Assembly (NCBI GenBank): GCA_003993805.1
Contig: RSEF01000002.1
Location: 89,094,219-89,158,218, forward strand
Length of the DNA: 64,000 bases
Source of the DNA: Himantopus leucocephalus
Lineage: Eukaryota; Chordata; Aves; Charadriiformes; Recurvirostridae
Direction of reading: 5' to 3'
The translations under genes were made by a program, and so were the position numbers. Positions 36,958-50,344 of this stretch are shown piece after piece; within the stretch, counting starts at the first letter, position 1; each line of letters opens with the position of its first letter. The notes below the pieces were generated by a model, which was not told the DNA's origin, did no database searches, and saw only the letters and a list, made by a program, of their open reading frames with translations.

Positions 36958-37760
36958 CAACTTAATTAAACTTGCTTTGAGGATTATAAGTTGCTTTGAG
37001 GTGGCTTATTGCCTCAGTCACTCCTTATCTCGTTGATGAAGGACTGTAACAGTGTGCCTTTTCACTTAATTAGATGTGTGTTTGGGAACGTTAATTTGAA
37101 CCATTACCACTACTTGCCATAATAACAGAACAGCAAATTAAAGGATTCATTAGCAGTGGTTTAAGAATCTCTAATAAAGGAATAAATAACTGTACAGGTT
37201 TGCTTCTTGTTGTCTGCTCCCAGCAGGAGAATCTGAGAGCTTCTTGTTAATGAGATGCTCTGAGCGCTACATATTGGGAGAATATACAGGCTCAGGAATT
37301 AGTGCTGTATTCTTTGAACATCCATCTGGGTTTTATTGCTCATTTAACACTTGGTTTAGGGTAATCGATGTCTGTCCTTCCACTGATTGATCTGATCTAA
37401 TCTAAGGTATGGTTTAATGTTAAATCTAAGAGAAATTATCAGCTTACTGCTGTGGAAAAACGGAAGGTCTTTCTCCCCCTACTGCTTCTCTTTCCTGCCT
37501 TGTCAATGGGTTCCTAAATATTTTTAAAAATTAATGCTTTGTACCTCTCCCGCTAATGCCTTGTTCCACTATGCAGTTTTCCCCTCCCTTGCACCAACTC
37601 TGGTAATAGTCTGGTTGCGGAGTAACACTCATCAATTCATTAACCCCACAAAAATTACTTGTTTTCTTGTGCTGATTTAATGTCTTGCAATTTTAATTAC
37701 TGGAACTAACATGATGCATCATTATAGGAGCCCGGGAGTTGACTCAGGGTAAGATGAAAA
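36958..37760. promoter_or_regulatory. Candidate conserved non-coding element
   Basis: This stretch has a high density of homeodomain-type TAAT/ATTA cores (ttaattaaac, ttaattagat, gttaattt, aaattaaagg, cattagcag, gttaatgag, ttaattac, cattaac). It lacks repeats and homopolymers, contains no useful open frame, and its texture resembles vertebrate developmental enhancers. The segment ttgctttgagg occurs twice near 36972-37001. This is inference from motif density in AT-rich DNA; conservation itself cannot be seen from one sequence. Confidence 0.3.
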
Positions 37761-37764
37761 GAGA

Positions 37765-40700
37765 AATGGCAGGGGTAAATGGGACTTCTTTGGCAAAGAA
37801 CACTGATACTTCATTGTAAGTCATCTTTAGAAATTACATCAAATGAGTGGTCTTCTGAAGGTACCTGTCTTGAATTGAAGTCATGACACACTTGGTCTGT
37901 GCTAGCAGTAGTACATGTCCTGCTGCAGAATATGGCAACTTATGTCTTGTTTTGATGCCTGGTTAGACTGTGTTCTCATGTGAGTTAGCTGCTCCTTTCT
38001 TCTGCAACAAATATTACTCCAAACATAATGGTTTCTCTTCTACAGGACCAGCAGTTTGGTCCTTGCTGAACTTGTCTACTTGTATGTGCCTTTTATGGCA
38101 CTGAAATGCAGGGCAGGAAGCTACCACCTGGTCAGAGGTGGATATGTTAATAAAACATGATTACGTATTTCATTCCTCGAGAATGCCTAAATTTTAGAAA
38201 TTACTAAAAAAGAGCGATAAGAAGACCAAAGATCACTTCACCATAATTTTTAGGTTGAATTAGCATGACCTGCTAGTTTGAAAATATTTATTTCTATGTA
38301 TGTGCTGTTTTCACATATTTAGCTACTTTATCAGTAAGGTACTTACTTCATTACTCTTATGTGCTGAGACTTTTATTTCCTGCAAAATGCAGACAAAAAA
38401 AATCACTTATTGACTGTTCTGCTTTTCATAATTGTAATTTGACCATTTTCATATAGTTATTCAACTAGACCACTTTGATTAGGTTTCTTTTATGTATCAT
38501 CCTTAGCTTTTTCATGTATTTTTCCTATCGTATCTTAATATAAAAAATGAATTTTCTACCTCATATTTTTTTATTTATATTGATTATTTCCTTTCCTCCT
38601 ATTTTTATTTCTTTTTCTATTTTCGTTTTATTTCCAATTGCTGATTTTACTGCACTGCAGAAATAGAATTGGCTTTTACCCAAAACTTTCCTGTCTTGAT
38701 TGTGGAATCGTGACTTTTTGCTTAGTAGTTGATTCTTACAGAGCTTATACTTTTCATTTTCAGTCTTAACATTTTTTCCTTCTAGTAAATTCAATAAAAT
38801 TTTCTTCTTTCATTTGACATAGTTTCTTGAAAGAAGTGCACAGGAAGGAATCTTTTACTGGTTTATTTCCAGGAGATTTGGCAGCATATCTGGTCATGCC
38901 TTGAGTTTCTGAGTTTGCTGCAACCCCTATTTATTGATTCAGGCTTTCAGTTGCAGATGCATATGGGGTCTTGGGATGGGTTGGTACGTTGGGGTTTTTT
39001 TTGCTATCTTAGGAGTTTTTCAAAAGCTCACTCTATAGTACGTTTTCCTAAGCTGTATGTGCCACTTTAATGTTCTTCTAATTCATGTCTGTGTTTAATG
39101 CAACAGTATTTATTGTTGTTGCATTCATGTTTTGTAGCTTGCTGTTTCACAAAGACAAGGCTGAAGTGCTGGATTTAACAACCATTACTAGCATGCTCTA
39201 CTTCTGAATCTTTATTAGTGTTCAATTGATTTTTGACACGGGCTTGTTTAGGAACATAGAGAAGATTAGTTTTATTCTTTCGTCTGTAGTCATACTGAAT
39301 GTATTCACTGCATTCAGTAGATCAAAATACATTGTCGTCAAGGAGGTGACTGGAACATGCTTTTTTGTGGTGCCTCATTCAGTTCCCAGTGGTAACAATG
39401 GAAGTCTTTGCCATTGGGTTTGAGCAGGCTCTCGATTAATAGGTTTTAGTTATAATAGTTTAGCTAGAAAAGTTGTTCAGTGCTGTGAATGTAAAGCAAA
39501 ATGCTTATTGCCTGCTGGCTGTCTGAAGGAATACAGGATGCTGCTTTATCTCAGAGTTAGTTGTGTTTTCCTCTCATTACAGTGTCCTTCTGTTTGCAGA
39601 TTTATGTAACATATTTGCTTTCCTCATTCATTAAGCACCAAATGGAAACAAACTTACCAATTACCGCCGGTGTCAAATCAGTTTAATTCCAGCACGTAAA
39701 GCTGTATTTGTCTCGCTTTTATTGCCACTGTATTTGGACAAGAGAAAAGCCTAGGTGCTAAGAGGTCTGTGTCTGTGCTTGTATCTATGTACTTGGTCAT
39801 TTTTATTTCACATCCTTTGTTGCCTTCGATGCATAAATGCACTAAAACTAAACAAAGGTTGAAAAATGGCAATCCAGGGCATAATCTCAATAAATTGGAA
39901 AAAGTATTGTCACCTATCTGGTACAGAGCCATTAGGCTGTTCACATGTCATGAAAATTGGCATTGACTTTTTCTTTGGACTGCCAGATTTATTAATATCA
40001 TATTTCCAGTGTGGTTTTTTATTGTCATGCTTATATTTTTTCTTTAGATTTTTCTCATATATGTCCTTTTTGAATGAGTTCTCGCATGTTAGAGGCGCAT
40101 GCCTTAGAATGTTAAACAAATACAATAGGTACTTGTAGAGCTAAATGTAGTCCTGCAAGTTTTACTGAAGTGAGCACATTTGGGAAGGAGTAACTCTGCT
40201 CTCCAAGTGCTAGTTTGCCACTTGTCGTAGCATTATTTATGTAGTCACAGTCACTCTGTGCTGTCCATTTGCTCAGTTTACCTCTATGTTGCTGAGGTGT
40301 AATGCTTTCACTATGCTTTGCACATTGCTTTTCTTCTTATTTAATTTTCCTTCTGCTGGCTTTATGATGCTGAAAATAATACTTTAATTGCTTATTGGCA
40401 CCCACGGGAAGTTGAAAAATGTAGGCTAATTAGCTCTGGCTCTTGGCTCATTCCCATGAATATAGACATTTTAGTCTCCCTAACACTTATAGGGTCAATA
40501 TTTCTAATTCTACATTGGATATATTAATGGGTAAAAGTGTTGTGCTCTACTGCATAGGATATAAATCTCATTTTCCAGGAAAAAAAAACCACAAAACTTT
40601 CAGCCCCTGTCTTTCTTCAGGATCATACTGTATTTATGTATTTTTTTGATTTAGAATTTTTATACTTTGGGACAATAGTTTACTTATTAATAGGCTGAAA

Positions 40701-41800
40701 TGATGTCAGGATGAAAGACCATAAAAAGACATTAATAATTTGGTAATCTGTCTTAAAATGCCACGTCAGTGATAAATCTTCAGTAGATATCTCAAGATGA
40801 AGCACGCATAGAGATTGACATGACACTATGCTAAGTACTGACCCAAAAATGAGAAGTGCGAGGTCAGTATGCTCATATGTTCTGCAACAGAGACTGCATT
40901 TATTTGTAGAGTGAGATGGATCATTTATGTGCCACTCCTGTGAGTCTGATACCACTGAGTTAGGAAAACAGTTTATGTCTGCTGAGGATGCAGTTCAGTT
41001 TCTCTGGAAGAAAAAAGTTGTTCTGCTTCTGTAAGTGGAAAAAAAGATTTGCAACAGTGGTGAAGTTGTAGGTTTCTTTAACTTTGATATCTGGAGTGAA
41101 AGAAGCACTATCAATGGTGGTTGATGGAAACTTATATGCAATGAGATGAGGAGCAGACTAAGTATTTATGTTCCCTGCTGAGTATTCCTGAGCAAGACAT
41201 TTTGCTGTTGTAAAGGTATTTTTTGTCCTTACAGAGAGCGTGTAGATGGGTTAGAAAAACTATATGCATCACTTACTGACATTTCAGTGAAAGTCTTTGA
41301 AGTCAACTTGTACTTAGCTTGTGGATGAAACTTTGTGTAAACATTGTCCTGCAATGTACTGTTTTCTTTGTTTGCCCACTTCAGGTCTCTTCATGACTTA
41401 AACCCAACTATTTTAGTTATTTCTTTGTAGCGATTTATGTGTGCTAATAACAAATATTCTGTCTTTACTTTCTCATAAATTCTTGCCTTAATAACCTGCC
41501 TCTTGCATTTTGAGCAACTCCCTTTAGCAATATCCCTAGGAAAGACTCGTGATGATTCCTGTACATCTCCAGTTTAAGTAGACCACGTATGTACCAGAGT
41601 CAATAAATAAATACACATAGCTGCACCCCAGAGCCCCTAAAGCTGGCCATGACAGTATTTCTTTTTCTGAGATACATGCTTTGGAAAAGAATATTTTTTG
41701 TTTGTTAGACACAGTTTATTTTTGTGTTGTTGTCCATCCCTGCCCCCCATCCACCCTGGCTCCTTGTGCCTCTTTGGAAAGAATTAGAATTATTATCCCA
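37765..41800. other. Unannotated AT-rich stretch
   Basis: No supported gene or named repeat. The composition is very AT-rich around 38.2-38.8 kb. Short open frames only. Confidence 0.5.
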
Positions 41801-41807
41801 AAAAATG

Positions 41808-42256
41808 GGGCCACAAAAATGATCAGAGGGCTGGAGCACCTCTCCTGTGAAGACAGGCTGAGACATTTGGGGTTGTTCAGCCTGGAGAAGAGAAGGTTCT
41901 GGGCAGACCTTATTGCAGCCTTGCAGTACTTAAAGGGTCTTATGAGAAAGATGGGGACAGACTTTTTAATAGGGTCTGTAGTGACAGGACAAGGGACAAT
42001 GGTTTTAAACTGAAAGAGGGGTAGCTTTAGATTAGATATGAGGAAGAAATTTTTTACACTGGGGTGGTGAACCACTGGAATAGGTTGTCTACAGAGGTGG
42101 TAGATGCCCCATCCCTGGAAACATTCAAGGTCAGGTTGGACCGGGCTCTGTGCAGCCTGATCTAGTTGAAGATGTCCCTGCTCATTGCAGGGGAGATTGG
42201 ACTAGATGGCCTTTAAAGGTCCCTTCCAACCCAAACTATACTATGATTCTATGATA
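41808..42256 (+). repeat. CR1 LINE, 5'-truncated, ORF2 C-terminus plus 3' UTR
   Basis: This is the best-preserved repeat in the window. The frame from 41808 reads [20 protein letters not shown], then GLFSLEKRR and a LQYLKG block, which is the C-terminal part of CR1 ORF2 (endonuclease/reverse transcriptase). The later part keeps 'gtggtagatgccccatccct' and 'ggaaacattcaaggtcaggt', then 'ggactagatggcctttaaag' and 'gtcccttccaacccaaacta', and ends with 'ctatgattctatga' (about 42240-42254). The coding frame is lost after about 70 codons through indels. It is truncated in the normal CR1 manner and is non-functional. Confidence 0.95.
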
Positions 42257-42259
42257 ATT

Positions 42260-45200
42260 TTAATTTAGATTATACTTCTACCTGTTGCATGGGTGTAATA
42301 TTGCAGATAATTTGTGAATATTGCAAATATTTAAACTTAAAGTTCAAATTTAATCATCTCTTTGTTATCTATTTTTTGTTACTTTAAGTGAATTTAAAAT
42401 CTTAGAAATTAATGTTACAGATTTGTTATGAATAAATTTAAATTGAAGTAATTTATATTAATCTTTCAAAAAATATTTTTATTTATAAAACATAATCACT
42501 CTGTACTGACATTGGAAAATCAGAATTGCTTTAAATAAGGTAAAAATTAGACAGAAGAGTACTGAAGAATATTATATATGTGAAAATGTAGTAAAAAAAA
42601 AAAAAGACATAATGGAAAAATGAAAATGGGGTGTGAGAAGAAAGAAAGAAAAAAAAATCGGGCAGGAGGAATATGGACATGGAAGAGACCTGTTGCTTAC
42701 CTAGCATGAAAGAGAATCTGTGCTAGAGAAGGATGTGCTGAAATCAGTTCAAAGATGGTGTGGTATTCGCTCATATTTATGAGGGTCGTGGACTGATACC
42801 ACAAGCACTACCAACAGCGCTGGTTTATAAGAACAGCTGTAACGAGACAGCTGCTTTAACTAGACGCAGTAAGTTGGGAGGAGTTGTGGTTGCACACAGG
42901 TATTGCACCAGTACGTGCTGAAGGATGTGTTTTTGGTCAGTGGGGCATGCTCACCTTTCTGAGTATCCTAACCCATCTTTTACCCAGGTATCAAGCAGTG
43001 CCTTTGCGTCACATCTTGTTTGCGGTTTGCCTAAACTCCTCCTACGCTCTGTAGGTGCAGTGATACTGCTGTAGAGAAAAAGTGGAGTGAGAAATCCTGA
43101 TGCAATAAAAGCATGAGCTTTTGAAAAATATGCTTGGTTCGTTTGTAGCTCCTGCTGTACATTGAAAAAAATCCTTGGGTGTCAAAGAAATTAGACTGGG
43201 TATGAGAGGACTTCAGTCAGAATTGTGAAAACTCTGTGGCTCCTACAGACGCTCCATTGTAATGGGGTTCTTTGCTTCAAACTTTATGTATATGTGGATA
43301 GCTAATTGCGTAAGGTTCCCACCATTGCGGAGAGAAATGGGCAGCCTTAATCTGCCTGTCCTCTTATTCTCATTTAGACATCTAACACTGGTCACACGAA
43401 TCTGCTGAAGCACTGAGTATTTGTTCCCATTGATTCTAAAGCAAGACTGGAGCAATGAGTCAGGTGTACATGTATGCAGTATAAATATCTACTTTATTCA
43501 CATGCAGCCAGTCCTTCAAGCTGAAAATCTGTTTTAGAAATTGCCTTAGCCCTTAGGCAAAAAGGGCTGTATGTTAAGACAGTCCCTGAAAGGATTTAGA
43601 GTCCTGACTACCAATTGCGTTTTATTTTTTCGTCTTTTATATTCATTTATTATGTTTCTATTTAAACACTAGTAACAATTAATTTTTATCTGCTATTTTT
43701 TTTAACCCCAGAAACTACCTCTTCAGGTTGCAGCTTGAGGATCTCTCTCTAATACAGGTATGTTTTATGCTTGTTTTCTTAGTTCCTCTGCATGATGTAA
43801 GTAACCAGATGTTTTAGAGCAGATAATCAAGGTATTCAGAAGCTTCATAGCTACAGATAAGTATGCATCTGTTTTTGTCCTGTTTGTGGCTCCATATTAT
43901 ATAAGACGTATTATCCATTTTAATTCCAGATTAGCCTTTGTCCCAGGCCATACAGACCTGATGTTACCTTACTCTCTGCTGTGATTTTGTTAGAATGGAT
44001 CTATACAAAATGGAGGCTGGAAAGGAAGATCATGTTCCTTAAAGAAATGTTCCAACTTATTATTGTGCAGCTTTGGTATTCAGAATGTATTGTTACTATA
44101 GAGACGATATTTTTTAAAAATAATGATAAGTAAAAAATTTCATTCATACTTGCTGAAGTTAAAGTAGGTAAATGAATCAGCAGATTTTCATGCAAGAAGT
44201 ATAGTGTGAACACAGGTATCAGAATCTCAGTTTTCTGTGTAAGGCAGCTATCTTATTTAAAACTTGTTAGAGCTTGGGAGATGAAACAAAGCTTTNCTGA
44301 TCAATTTATTTTAGCATGAACATCATCTGACTTCCCTATACCAGCAAACTCATCTTCCCTCAGTCTTCGAAGTGGCGTTCCTTGCTTAGGTTTTGTTGGC
44401 TTTCTCTTTCATTATTTTTGTTCTTGGCATCATGTCTAACCATCATTCTTGTGTTCTTGGCTCTAAGAGTTGTTTTAGTAAATTTAATTAAGTTGGCTAA
44501 CTTGCTAAGGTGTGGAAATAGAAAATCACAATGAAATAGAAATGTATGTTTTTTCATAATCTTTTCATTTATGCAATTTGAAGTTAACTAGCTTTAGATT
44601 CAGTATTGTGCCTGTTATTTCACAAAGCAATACTATACAGTTGAATATGGAAAACTAAAATGCATTCAGGTCAGGCTGTCTTTATGATTTGTAGAACATC
44701 TTGTATATACTTTAATTAGGCTTGCAGACTTCCTTTACCCTCTCAGACTGCTAGAAACAAGATCTGAAGTTGGTTTATAATTAACCAGAATTATGTATTG
44801 GTAAATATTTGATTTTGTTGCTAGTGCTTGAGGCTGTGATGTACCAAGCACTTTTAATATACAGAATTCAGACTGTCTACTTTCACCTTACGTGACGTAC
44901 TCAATATCCTGGCAGATAATTTGAGTTAAGTCCTGAAGGTTCTTGTTGAGAGGCTGCACTCAGAGGTCTCTGATGGTGCTGTTGTAGTTTATTCTGCTAA
45001 TTCATAGATTGAAGTTCACAGCTTTCCCCTGTTAGGATAAGTATCAGTAAGCTGAATTCACTAATGAGGGAGAAATCTGTAGATTAGAGGTTTATAATTG
45101 TGCTGACTGGCTTGAACAAACACCCTCCCACCCCAGTCAGCAAAAAATATAAAATGAGGACAGAAATTATACTGCTGATGTTATACTAGATTTTTGTCTT

Positions 45201-48200
45201 ATGAATGTGCAGAAGCCTTTAAACAGACAGTCTTCTCAAGTTGACTTTTGGTAAAGTTTCTTACTCCCATCTTCAGTGCTGTAGCACCACTGGTTTTCCT
45301 CTGTATCCTCAAACCTTTTTCCACAACCCTTTATGGAGATTGTATTTCTAAATCAAAACCAAAGTATATAATTTTTTTTTTCTTTCACCAGCATATCTTT
45401 ATGACTCCTAGTCCAAGTATTCAAGTTTTTTTTTCCCCTATTTTCAAGCCTACCATTATGACTCCTTCATATTTGTCCTTCAAAGATCTTTTCTTCCACT
45501 TCTTCGCCTCTGCTTCCCTTCTGGTTCTGTTAGAGTGCCCCAGGACAAGCCTTATCCAAAAGATGTGCTTCCTTGGATGTGCTAGTTATGGAAGCTCCAA
45601 ATCACCTGTGAGGTTGCTGAAGCCTTTGTTTTGATGCAAGTAAGCCAGGATGTAAGGTGTATCGTTTAGGACTCCGAAACTCATTACACAACACTCTCAG
45701 GTCATCTCGTAATCTGATATGAAAGTATGAAGTTAGTCACTGATTTTACGGTTATAAAAATAGGTTTGGGAGAGTTCTTCAGAGGCCATTTAGCCCTTCC
45801 AGGTACCCCAGGCCAGGATCAGTGGTCAGTGCTGCTGTTCTTACTGGTGGTTACTTGTCTGAACTCTTCTTACAAGTCTTCAGTCATAAAGATCCACAGC
45901 TCTCAGCCTTTATTGGGAAATGTTAATACATGGAGAAAGTCTCTGTCTCACAGTGGAAAGTGTGAAAGCTTTAGTAATGAAAGGGACTGTAACCATTCCT
46001 GTGGAAACATGGAATTGAAACTTACCATCTACCAACCTGAAACCCACCTAGAGCCAAAAGTGTATTTACCAAATGATTCACCGAGATATATAGACCTTTC
46101 AGACAAGTTTTGTTTGAATGACAGAATCCTAGCTGCAATTCCAGTCAGCCTAATATGTTATATACGATTACCTCAGATGTGATTAAAGTAGACTTCGATT
46201 CCTGAAACTTTTAGGGCATTTGAAGTTTCTCTCATTCATGTGGTGAAAGAAATATTTTGAATAGGATTAGAGGATATAAAGTTTACCAAGTTAGCAACTA
46301 AAAATTACAGTATTTTGAAGCTCCAGATTTTTAAAATCTGAAACTGAGGAAGATAGAAACAAGAGTGAGAAATAAAATAAAAGTTATATGAAATTTGTGC
46401 TTTGATGCTTTGATTTTTTTATTTTTTTTTTAGTTTGATGCATCAGTTCAATCTTTCTATCTGGAAAATAAAGGGAATGCCCAAAACTTAATCTTGACTT
46501 TTTAATGCACTTCAGTTATTTTTGTATAAACAAGTTCCCTCGTCTGTCATGCTTAACTGTCTGTTGGAATGTCTCATTAGTTTGTCCACACAGTGCTATT
46601 ACGAAGGTAAAAGGCTTCATGTTACATCGAACAAACTGGAAGAGCAAGAATCATTTAGTTATAGCAAAAGCATCTTTGCAAATCTTTTGTTTACAAATTT
46701 CTGTATATTTTTTGAAAGACTGACATTTTATAAATGAAGTATTATTTTGGAATATTATCAGACATTGTTTTCTAACAGGAAAGCTGTCTGAAAAGGAATA
46801 AAGTAAAATAATGATTCCTTGTTTGCAAACTTTTGCAAAAAATTACTTTGGGCCAAAATATGTGTATGCCCTGTTTTCTACAAGTTTTGGAAAACAGTTT
46901 TGAAACACAAGATTACCTTCCTTTAAAAAAAAAAACAACAACAAAAAAAACCCAACCCCAAAACCAGACAGCCATTGGAAATGCAAATTCTCAAAAAGAA
47001 ACGCACAACAGAGATTCACGTATTAAAAGGGTACTGTTTCCATCAGTCTAGTGAAAGTTAATCCCTTGTAAAAGTGAGGGTTAGAGTGCTACTAGATTGC
47101 ATCAGACAGGATGTGTATCTAAGCGTGAGCTGGGACTATGCAATGAGACATCCTTGCCCATTGTGGGTACATCAAAGTTGTCATCCCACATGTCATGGTT
47201 CTGTGCTCCGTACTTTATAGGAAAAGCCTGTTGTTTGAGTAAGCAAGTTCCATATGATGGTGTCTGTAGCAAACCAGTATTTGATGTGTCTCAGCAGTTT
47301 CCTTTGTGTAGCAGAAAAAAGAAGACTAAAAGAGTGAAAGCCTTTTAAGCTCTTGCCGGTGAAGCCTAAGAGTCAAATTGTTCAAAACTGACTGTTGGAA
47401 CAATGTACGCATAGTGATTATGGATTAGGAAAGAAGCACTCATTGAGCTGTTGTTGTAGAGGGACAAATATTTCATAACTCTCGCTACAGCAGTAGTAGG
47501 CTCACAGACATAGAAGGCCTGACTCTGCATGGTTTTGTTTTGTGAGTTTTGCTTTGTTATTACGCACCTCAAGTAATAGTAGAATAATCCATAAAAGCAT
47601 TGGCTAAGATGAAAGCTGAATTCCCTGAAAACTCTCTTATATTCCTTAAAATATAAAAGCAGGAATCTAAATAGTAGTGTTTAAGTGAATAGATTTGTTT
47701 TCAAAAATGTTTGTAAAAAAGGTGATATCTAGCCAATGTCAGGATTAATAGTGGGGCTCTGACATCATGTAGAGGATAGCTCAGACAAGTGTCTATTTTT
47801 AACCTTTTTTTTTTTCTTTTCCAAGTTCTTTGAAAAGAGGGCTTCTAAATTCAAATATTTCTTTGTGTCTAGCTACATGACAGGTTTGATGATGTATCTG
47901 TAAAGAGTGAAAAGCTAATGCATGATGGTTTATGAAAGTGTTTATGCCACAATTGCCATATACATTTTTACAAGCCAGCATGTATAGGCTCTTCACAAAC
48001 CTGATAGAACGTATGCATCTTTTCTTCATTCATAAGATGAACTTAGTTACAAACTCAGATTGTTAAGGCATTTACAGGGCACATGCTTGAGTTTGCCTTT
48101 CTCATCTGAATCTTCCATCTATGAAGCCTATTGTCGGTTTGAGATGCCCAGAAGGCTGAATATGAGCCTATTCCACCTGCTCCTCTAGTTACATAATTGT

Positions 48201-50270
48201 CTTGAGATTTTATTCTCATGCTAAATCTGCACATCTTTCGGTTAGAAATGTACATACCTCAAAGTCCATTTTTAAAGGAAATTTTAGCCCTTAGTTTACT
48301 GCAAGATTCAAATGATATTCCTTATGCTAAGAAGGCTGGACGTTCTTTTTCCTATCTTTTATTCAACTTTAAATTCTGGATTCTTGAGGTTTTGGGGGTT
48401 TAGAGATATATATACACACACATAGGTGTGTGTTTATATAGATACATGCACACACACTGATCAATGAGGCATTCAAGGAATTAAAGGCAAGATTGGATCC
48501 ATAAATTGTCAGGAAAAGGAGATACTTTGGAGAATTAATTTTACCAAAGGGAAATCTTTCTGGTGTTTACATGTGTTAAGAGTGTCTGAAATACCTGTTA
48601 CATATGATAGTTCATTTTTATGTGAGCCATTAGTGGCTAGATGCTAGGCTAAATAATGAGTTAAGTAAATTGTAACCTACTTTGAATATATACTTTGTGT
48701 TTCTCTAAGTTAAACAAAGGGAGAATCTGACTTCATGAATTGAGTTTTTTTACAAATAACTTTATATGTATAACCTGAAACACTTTTATAAATTTTTACC
48801 TTAATTGTAATAGAGAATATAATTTTTTAACAACACTTGATTTTTTTATATTTTTTTTTAAGAATCAAATATTTATCAGGGTTGTAATCACATTTTGAAA
48901 ATAACTATTGCTTGTTATTATTATAAACTGAGATCATATTATGTGTTCTGTGAGAAGTTTTCATAACCTTAGTTTGTCTTTTTGGCTAAGGTGGTATTTG
49001 GCACAATCTAGAGAGAATGATGTTCTGATAGAGGTGCAAATCACTCAAACTCGCTTTACAGTTCATTTTTTGGGACAGTGCCCTAGGGTTCCCTTTGCTA
49101 TGAACAAAATAAAAGCTTGTAAGAAGTCATCATGTAGAATCAAATCTTGAATTTATGCTCATATTAAAAACTTCCAGTTATAATCAACAACAACTTCAGA
49201 GATACAGGTAAGGGAGCTAAGCTTTAATCTTCTAATACCTTTAATTTGTTGAGTTGCCAAATAAATAGAACCCATTAAAAGACAGCTTAATGCTTTTTCT
49301 AAAACTTTCATTCAGTGTATTTCAGCCCATATATTTTTTGTATTGTATGTTACTTACAGTCACTAGTTAGATATATATCTGATTTGTGAAATACATGAAA
49401 GAAACCTAATGAATATTCATTTTATTTTGGGGTGAAGCTACCTGTGCAGAAAAGGAGATGCAAGAAAAACTTTCTCTGATGTCACACTTGAAGGCATAAG
49501 GGAACTAACCTAAGGATGTCCTTAACTTGTGACAGCCCCAGGTTGGCATTGTTGAAATGCAAAGCAGACTGAGATTTAACATTCTATTTGGGTCCCTAAG
49601 GGGGGGAAAATCCAAATAAAACAAATGAAAAAAAACCTCTGTTGGGTTCTCCTTTACCTGGTATCGCCTTAAAAGTGAGGGCAATAGAGAGTATTCCTCC
49701 CTATTACAGATGTTTTTTACCCTTCTTTATGCAAAGGGAGCATCAGCCACCAAAACATTTCTCGTTAGGCCCTTCACATTTGTGTCTGGGATGTGTGAAT
49801 GAAAAATGGATAAGCAGAGTGGGTAAGTTAGCATTACTTTTGATGCTGTTCCAAGTTACTTGAAATCATGGGACTGGAGGAAGTAACTAGTGCTCATAAA
49901 ACTTTTCCAAAGAAGACTGAAGTGAGCAAGTTGTAGAGTGACCAAAAGGTGATAGACCAGGTGCAAACTTCTGCTTGGGTGTTAGGCATGACCAAACTTG
50001 AGGAGGTATTTGAACTGTTACCTTTTGTATAAGGTGGGGTTGAGAGCAGAGTTTAAAAGAGAGGGGGGAAAAAAAAAAAGACGACAAAAAAAGACAAAGC
50101 ACAGTATATCTGCATTAATCAATGCCACTTCTATACAGCACCTCTTCCTCTTCTTGATAACTTTCTGATGGCAGACTGTTGGATATTATTATATAGCAAG
50201 TCCACAAATAATTAAATTAGACAATTGGGAATTTAAAGAAGGATTAAGAAGTACTTGTGAAGCCAGAGTT
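42260..50270. other. Unannotated AT-rich stretch
   Basis: No supported gene or named repeat. It contains a single N at 44296, a 34 bp TA/CA hairpin (48407-48440), A-rich tracts near 46.93 and 50.07 kb, and a plus-strand frame of 151 codons (45727-46182) without a recognisable domain. A possible 46 bp exon at 43712-43757 is described under findings. Confidence 0.5.
48407..48440. repeat. TA/CA microsatellite-like inverted repeat
   Basis: The sequence tatatatacacacacata is followed by ggtgtgtgtttatata, so alternating purine-pyrimidine arms fold back on each other. Another CA run follows at about 48449-48456. It is probably a microsatellite, and length polymorphism is likely. Confidence 0.75.
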
Positions 50271-50276
50271 AGTCCT

Positions 50277-50342
50277 TTGTGGTGGGTAGACATGGACTTG
50301 GTGACTGCTTTAAGTCCATTCCAGTTCTTTTTCTGTGATACC
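50277..50342 (+). repeat. Worn CR1 3' end
   Basis: The order 'tagacatggacttggtgact', 'gctttaagtccattccagtt', 'ctgtgatacca' follows the CR1 terminus (ggttggacttgatgat.. ggtcccttccaa.. ctgtgattcta) with several substitutions. Only the last 60 bp or so can be recognised. Confidence 0.5.
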
Positions 50343-50344
50343 AT

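Noticed and set aside
42750..43110. CpG-richer segment ending near aataaaag, considered as an LTR or retrocopy
   Set aside because: No matching second copy, TG...CA ends, target duplication or polyA tail.
45248..45634. Plus-strand open frame of 128 codons
   Set aside because: Phenylalanine-rich because of T runs; low-complexity bias explains its length.
45727..46182. Plus-strand open frame of 151 codons
   Set aside because: No recognisable domain, signal or splice support. At this base composition about one frame of 150 codons is expected by chance in 64 kb over six frames (rough estimate from stop-codon frequency).
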